Source: Chara braunii
Lineage: Eukaryota > Streptophyta > Charophyceae > Charales > Characeae
NCBI GenBank assembly: GCA_003427395.1
Contig: BFEA01000585.1
Span: 123,766 to 155,489, forward strand
Length of the DNA stretch: 31,724 nt
Direction: 5' to 3'
Made by a program: the position numbers and the translations under genes. The notes beneath the pieces were generated by a model, which saw only the letters and a program-made list of their open reading frames with translations, did not search any database and was not told the DNA's origin. The first letter of the stretch is position 1, and each line of letters starts with the position of its first letter. Below are positions 27,601 through 31,724 of this stretch, in pieces.

Positions 27601-28756
27601 TCCGTTGAAAACCTTTGACGAAGCACATGTAATATGATGCTAAGCCGAGAAAGGAGCGAATGTCGGTGGTACACGCGAGGTCCGGCCAATCTTGAATGGC
27701 TTGTACTTTGTCCGCGAGCGGACGAATGCCTTGCGGCGTAACGTAATGGCCCAAATACTCCAGCTCTTGCTGGGCAAACTCGCACTTGTCGCGGTTTGCC
27801 TTGTACTTGGCGATACGGAGTCGCTCCAAAACGGCGCGAAGGTGCTCGAGGTGCTCGTCCAGCGACCGGCTATAAACCAAGATATCATCAAGATAATTAA
27901 GTACGGTGCGGTCGAGCAGGTCGCGGAATTCCGTCGTCACGGCCGCTTGGAAAGTAGTCGGGGCATTGGTGAGACCGAAAGGCATGATGAACCACTCAAA
28001 GTGCCCATACCGCGTCTTGAATGCGGTTTTGTACTGATCTCTTGGCTAGATCTTGATCTGGTGATATCCGGATTTGAGGTCAGGCTTCGAGAAGTACTTG
28101 GCGCCGCCTAGTCGCTCGAGAAGATCATCCATCCGAGGGAGAGGGCCGGCGTTCTTGATCGTTTGTGCGTTTAATTTCCGATAGTCGATACACAAACGAA
28201 GGTCCTTGTTCTTCTTCCAGACGATAAGAACGGGAGCACCGTATGGCGACCAGCTAGGGCGAATCCAGCCCTTGGCCAAGAGGTTATCTTGTTGTGCCCG
28301 AAGCACTTGAAGCTCCTCTTCGCTCATTTGGTAGATGCATCCGCGTGGAGGTACGGCGCCATCCTCGAGAGTGATCCCGTGGCGTATGGGCCGATCCGGT
28401 ACTACTCCGGAGGGAACTTGGAAGACATCCTCATAGCTGTCCAAAAGCTCAATGATACATGGGTCCGATGTTTCCGTCTTGGGCAGATCACCGGGTGGGA
28501 GTGCGTGAAGAAAACACATGCCCATCTCCTCGATGTCGTTCCGCCGGATGGATTGGCGAATGCTCGCACCGGAGACCACGTGACAACCAATCGAAGGATG
28601 AGGAAGCAGCACCGTACATGGGACCAGTTCGCCACGCCGATCACGAACGTGAACAGTGCGTCGATAAAAGTTCACCGGATGGTCTTCGCTTTGCAGCCAC
28701 GACATGCCTAAGATCATGTCGAACTTGGTGTCCAAAATGTCGAACGACACGACCTC
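27600..28756 (-). pseudogene. pol: Element B reverse transcriptase, almost open
   Basis: One frame (continuing from protease) carries [68 protein letters not shown], the catalytic YLDD (27884-27895) and LGHYVTPQGIRPLADK. The only break is a TAG at 28046-28048 after YHQIKI. The motif FSKPDL has Pro where Ile or Val is usual. Upstream the frame joins the protease through a single TGA at 28757-28759. Good preservation implies a younger copy than element A. Confidence 0.92.
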
Positions 28757-29400
28757 TCATGCTAGCGGGGCAAAGTACACGGGCACGGAGTCAACGCAGC
28801 GCTCAATTGACTTTTGCGTGTGACCATCGGCCAATATGACGTGCGCAGGCTGACTTTTCCTTCGAACGCGCGGGCCAAGCCCGGCGCGTGCCATAAAGTC
28901 TTGGCTGATGTAGTTGCGCGTCGGTCCACAATCGATCAAGGCACTGCAGGTCGCCTTTCCGATCTGAATGCGGATGTAGAGGAGCGGCGCGTCGATGTCG
29001 ATGTCGACGTACCGTTGCGTTGCATGCTCGCGGTCGATCTTCGCAAGATAGCTACGAAGGTCAACAACCGCTACTCCGCCATCCGTCGACGGAGGTGGTA
29101 CTGCAACGTGCAAGTATTCGCGCAAATGTGCTATCAGGGTGTTGCAATGCGGTGTTGGCAAAGAACCGGTGGAGGGAAGAGGCAGCCATTGGAAGTCCTC
29201 AACCGTCAACGGGTCTTGATGAGTTCCTCAAGACTCGCCCAAGTTGACGGATCCTCCGATAGAAGGGTTGGTGAAGCAACCGGTTCGTTGTCCGACGGCG
29301 GTAACACCGTGCATGCGCTTGAGTCTTGCACGTGGAGAGGATGGTTCAACAGCGGGACCAGTTGGACAGCATAGTTCTCGAAGTCAATCCGAGAACTTGC
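28757..29400 (-). pseudogene. pol: Element B protease and gag-pol linker
   Basis: The protease active site is LIDCGPTRNYIS (Asp-Cys-Gly-Pro-Thr, near 28923-28942) and is followed by HVILADGHTQKSIERC. The frame is open from 29209 to the TGA at 28757. Upstream, 29400 to about 29215 reads ENYAVQLVPLLNHPLH and TWASLEELIKTR before a TGA and a one-base shift, so the linker between nucleocapsid and protease is present but broken once. DCG in place of DSG/DTG is also seen in element A. Confidence 0.82.
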
Positions 29401-29496
29401 GACTACCGCGTCATCCCCGGACGTGAGAGAGAGCTGCTAGCAAGGCAGCCGAGTCCGGCGGACTGGGAAGTGATGTCACTGGACTTCCCGCGGTGC

Positions 29497-31187
29497 TCAG
29501 TTTCCCGAGCCTGGACGCTTGACATTTTCTTTGTCCTTGTCAAGGCATGCACTAGTGATGTGCTTGGTGCGGTTGCACCATAAACAGCATCCCCATTTCT
29601 GCCTCAACTTGAACATGTCTTCGGTGATACCGAATTTCGTCCATGGTGTCTGTCTTGCTCCATCCGCCGACGTTGTTTTCGCCTTGTGTTTTCCCCCTCG
29701 AGGTCTTGAGCGTTGCGGTGGTATCACTGCCGTCACATCTCTGTCACTTGATGTTGAAGCGGTTGCGTGGTCCTCACTGGATCCTTGCTGGATCGCTGCT
29801 ACTTGCGGCGTCCGCTGACCTTTGCCTTTCTCCACGTAACCGGGCTGTTGGCGGGCCTCATTGGCCGCGCGCCGGTTACCTTGTATGAGCTCCCTTGCCT
29901 TTGAGATCATTGCATCAAAGGTCTCATACTGGAATTCGCTGCCAAGAGCAGCTGTCAAGGCGTCGCAAGACCGGGCGAAAAACTCGGCCGGATTGAGCCG
30001 AACGACAGGTTCAACTCTGGGGTGGCGACGAGTCTTTGCCACTCCGTCAGCCATTCCCGTGATGTTTGCTGGCCTTGGAACATGCGGAAGATCTTGTTCA
30101 AGGCGTGACGTTTGTCGTTGTTGACCATGAACCGGGTCTTCCACTTCTTCTCGAACTCCTCCCAAGTGATCTTGGTGTGGAGGGTGGCGATGGTGCATTT
30201 CAGCGTGACTGCCATGTGGGTCATGAATGCCTGTGCCCCTCCAATGAGCTGGAGGTAGAGCGCATCAAGCCGCCACTCGGGTGAGACGTGATGTACGTTC
30301 GCCTCCGCGTTGAATGCCATCCACCACTGCAGTGGATTGGTCTTGTGGTAGTCGTCGAGCTTCTCAATCTTGAAGTTCGGCATCTTCCATTCCTTTACGA
30401 TGGAGGTCGTTCGTTGTTGAACCCGGTCGCTGAGCGTCTGCAGCTGATTGCTGACCGTAGACGTCCCGGCGAACCTGCTGATGTCGCCAAGGGATGCAAC
30501 TACGTGGTTGATCCGCTCTTCGAGTTGTTTGGCTTGAGCGGCCAAAGCTGGGCTGCAGTCAACTGCAGATAGTCGTGCCAACCCTGTGCTGACAGTAGTC
30601 TGCAGCTGGTCGTTGATGGCGTGCTGGTCGCTGTTCGCGGTCTGCAAGTTGGCGATCTTCTGTTCCAGCGTCCGAAAAGTTGTTTTGTAGCGGATGAAGA
30701 TCTATCGCATGGCCAGCAGTTCGCGTTGCTGCCAATTGCATGTGTACAGGAGGTTCTCCATCAGTACCGCTATTGCCTCCTTGCGTCTCTCTTCCTCGGT
30801 GGCTCCTCTTGTTCTTCGTTCGCTTGAAAGTGCTGCTGTTGAAGTACCCTCTGGTACATGGCTTCTTCGTTGGCGAGCTCCATTGTAGCTTGCTAGAGAA
30901 CTTGATTCTGACTTGCCTCCGTCTGCTGCTGCTGTAACCGTGCGGCTGCTGCAGCTTCTGCTGCGGCCTGCTGACGTGCTGCCTCGGCCTCTGCCAGCTG
31001 TCGTTGGATCGCCTGCTGGCGGGCGGCTTCTTCCTGTTCCCATTTGCGAAGTTCAGCTGCAGTTCGAGTATAGCTGGAGACGTTCAAGAAACGCTAGTAG
31101 CGTTTTATCTGCCTGCTGAACTGGCATAGGGGGAGTGGCCGTCCTCGCGGAGCTGGCTTGTGAATTTGCATCAGCGGTGGCGGCCAT
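29497..31187 (-). pseudogene. gag: Element B gag (four frame blocks)
   Basis: Start chosen at ATG 31185-31187 (MAATADANSQASSARTATPP). After a shift near 31085 comes a Glu/Ala/Gln-rich coiled coil (WEQEEAARQQAIQRQLAEAE). A second shift near 30860 leads to a block with a TAG at 30702-30704 and a second coiled coil. The capsid domain follows with NPLQWWMAF, RLDALYLQLIGGAQAF, TWEEFEKKWKTRF and TSREWLTEWQRLV. A third shift near 30000 joins a basic tail and the nucleocapsid knuckle CLWCNRTKHITSAC, a complete C-x2-C-x4-H-x4-C. The gene ends at 29497. It would package the element's RNA; as read it cannot be translated through. Confidence 0.82.
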
Positions 31188-31299
31188 GGTCGTGCGTCGT
31201 CTGCACGGGATCCAAGGTGTCGTAGGGCCCTGTTGGGGCTTGGTTTCCTTGGATCCGAGCTCAGCTGTCGTCGTGAGGTGGCCGCTATTAGTCCTGCCT

Positions 31300-31455
31300 T
31301 CATCTGCTGATGTGGCACTGCTGAGGTGGCCGCTGCAGTTTTGCAATCTGTTGTCGTGGCACGTTGAGGTGGCACGCTGAGGTGGCACGCTGCTGATGTG
31401 GCAATCTGCTGTCGTGGGACACTGCTGATGTGGCACAATGCTGACGTGGCCGGAG
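31300..31455. repeat. Degenerate minisatellite in the element B leader
   Basis: Repeated words of the type CTGCTGATGTGGCA, CTGAGGTGGCA and CTGTCGTGGCA, about 12-20 bp apart, upstream of the element B gag start. The frames open on minus across it are repeats, not genes. Confidence 0.75.
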
Positions 31456-31631
31456 ACTGAAGTCCGCAGTACCGAGAGGAGGAGAGAGAAGGTAGGGGTG
31501 GGAAGAAGGGAAGGGAGGCAGACAATGCACAGACAGTCCCTTTCTGCCCTGACCTCGGACTTGACACTAATCAAGAAAAATTTCCCCCCCACGAAAAAAA
31601 AAATTCGAATTTTGAAAAATTAAATATTAAA
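31456..31631. other. Spacer, possibly element B leader; no PBS or 5' LTR found
   Basis: GA-rich stretch (31475-31520), then C- and A-runs and an AT-rich segment. Neither a tRNA primer-binding site on minus nor sequence like the LTR end GTATGCAACA was found, so the element B 5' LTR is outside the window or lost. Confidence 0.4.
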
Positions 31632-31724
31632 TGTGAGGAATGAGCCCTCAAGGGGCCCTATCAGACATTGCATGTTCTGGGCTAAGGCCCCAGCAAGCCA
31701 AGTGCCCGCCCTAAGTGAAGGCGG
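31632..31724 (-). repeat. Inverted copy of the 21.85/23.84-kb repeat, cut by the window end
   Basis: Read on minus it begins CCGCCTTCACTTAGGGCGGG and continues with a CCCAGAACATG block, a CTGATA block and GAGGGCTCAT. It follows copies 1 and 2 in order with substitutions. The hairpin arms are 31706-31710 and 31720-31724. Confidence 0.8.

Overview
This window looks like repeat-dominated nuclear DNA of a streptophyte plant. A charophyte alga such as Chara is my best guess; that is inference. I recognise no intact host gene. The evidence is Ty3/gypsy retrotransposon coding on both strands, tRNA-Met-type primer-binding sites (TGGTATCAGAGC type), and a nuclear copy of a mitochondrial cox3 fragment whose protein keeps a plant/algal type. 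Two assembly gaps are present (scattered N at 3219-3253, N-run at 20243-20410).

Layout. 1-1990: purine microsatellite, a hairpin-rich stretch and the end of an LTR. 1991-17790, plus strand: element A, a decayed Ty3/gypsy copy running PBS, leader, gag, protease, reverse transcriptase, integrase, C-terminal tail and polypurine tract. It has in-frame stops, frameshifts, a tandemly duplicated protease active site and a deleted RNase H. Its integrase is broken by about 375 bp of mitochondrial DNA (cox3, antisense), and its tail by about 8 kb of foreign sequence (about 9340-17300).

Inside that 8 kb lie two direct copies of a minus-strand LTR/PBS/leader module, a short tandem-repeat region, and 3.3 kb (13786-17076) made largely of consecutive, mostly perfect hairpins with unrelated sequences. 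These end in three adjacent large foldbacks of about 115-125 nt. I regard this hairpin train as the most unusual thing in the window.

17791-about 21430: an LTR starts right after element A's polypurine tract, and a second PBS follows at 19682. The structure is therefore chimeric or tandem, and it leads into low-complexity sequence and weak gag-like frames. 21552-23951: a 420-bp segmental repeat in two direct copies around about 1.5 kb of unassigned DNA.

23952-about 31190, minus strand: element B, a chromodomain-bearing Ty3/gypsy element (chromovirus). Its gag, protease, RT, RNase H, integrase and chromodomain are recognisable in order, interrupted by a few stops and frameshifts. It has a complete 3' LTR and a 407-bp tandem duplication of its 3' end. 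Its 5' LTR is not in the window. The window ends in an inverted copy of the repeat found at 21.85 and 23.84 kb.

The retroelement genes formed gag-pol polyproteins for reverse transcription and integration. As they stand all look non-autonomous.
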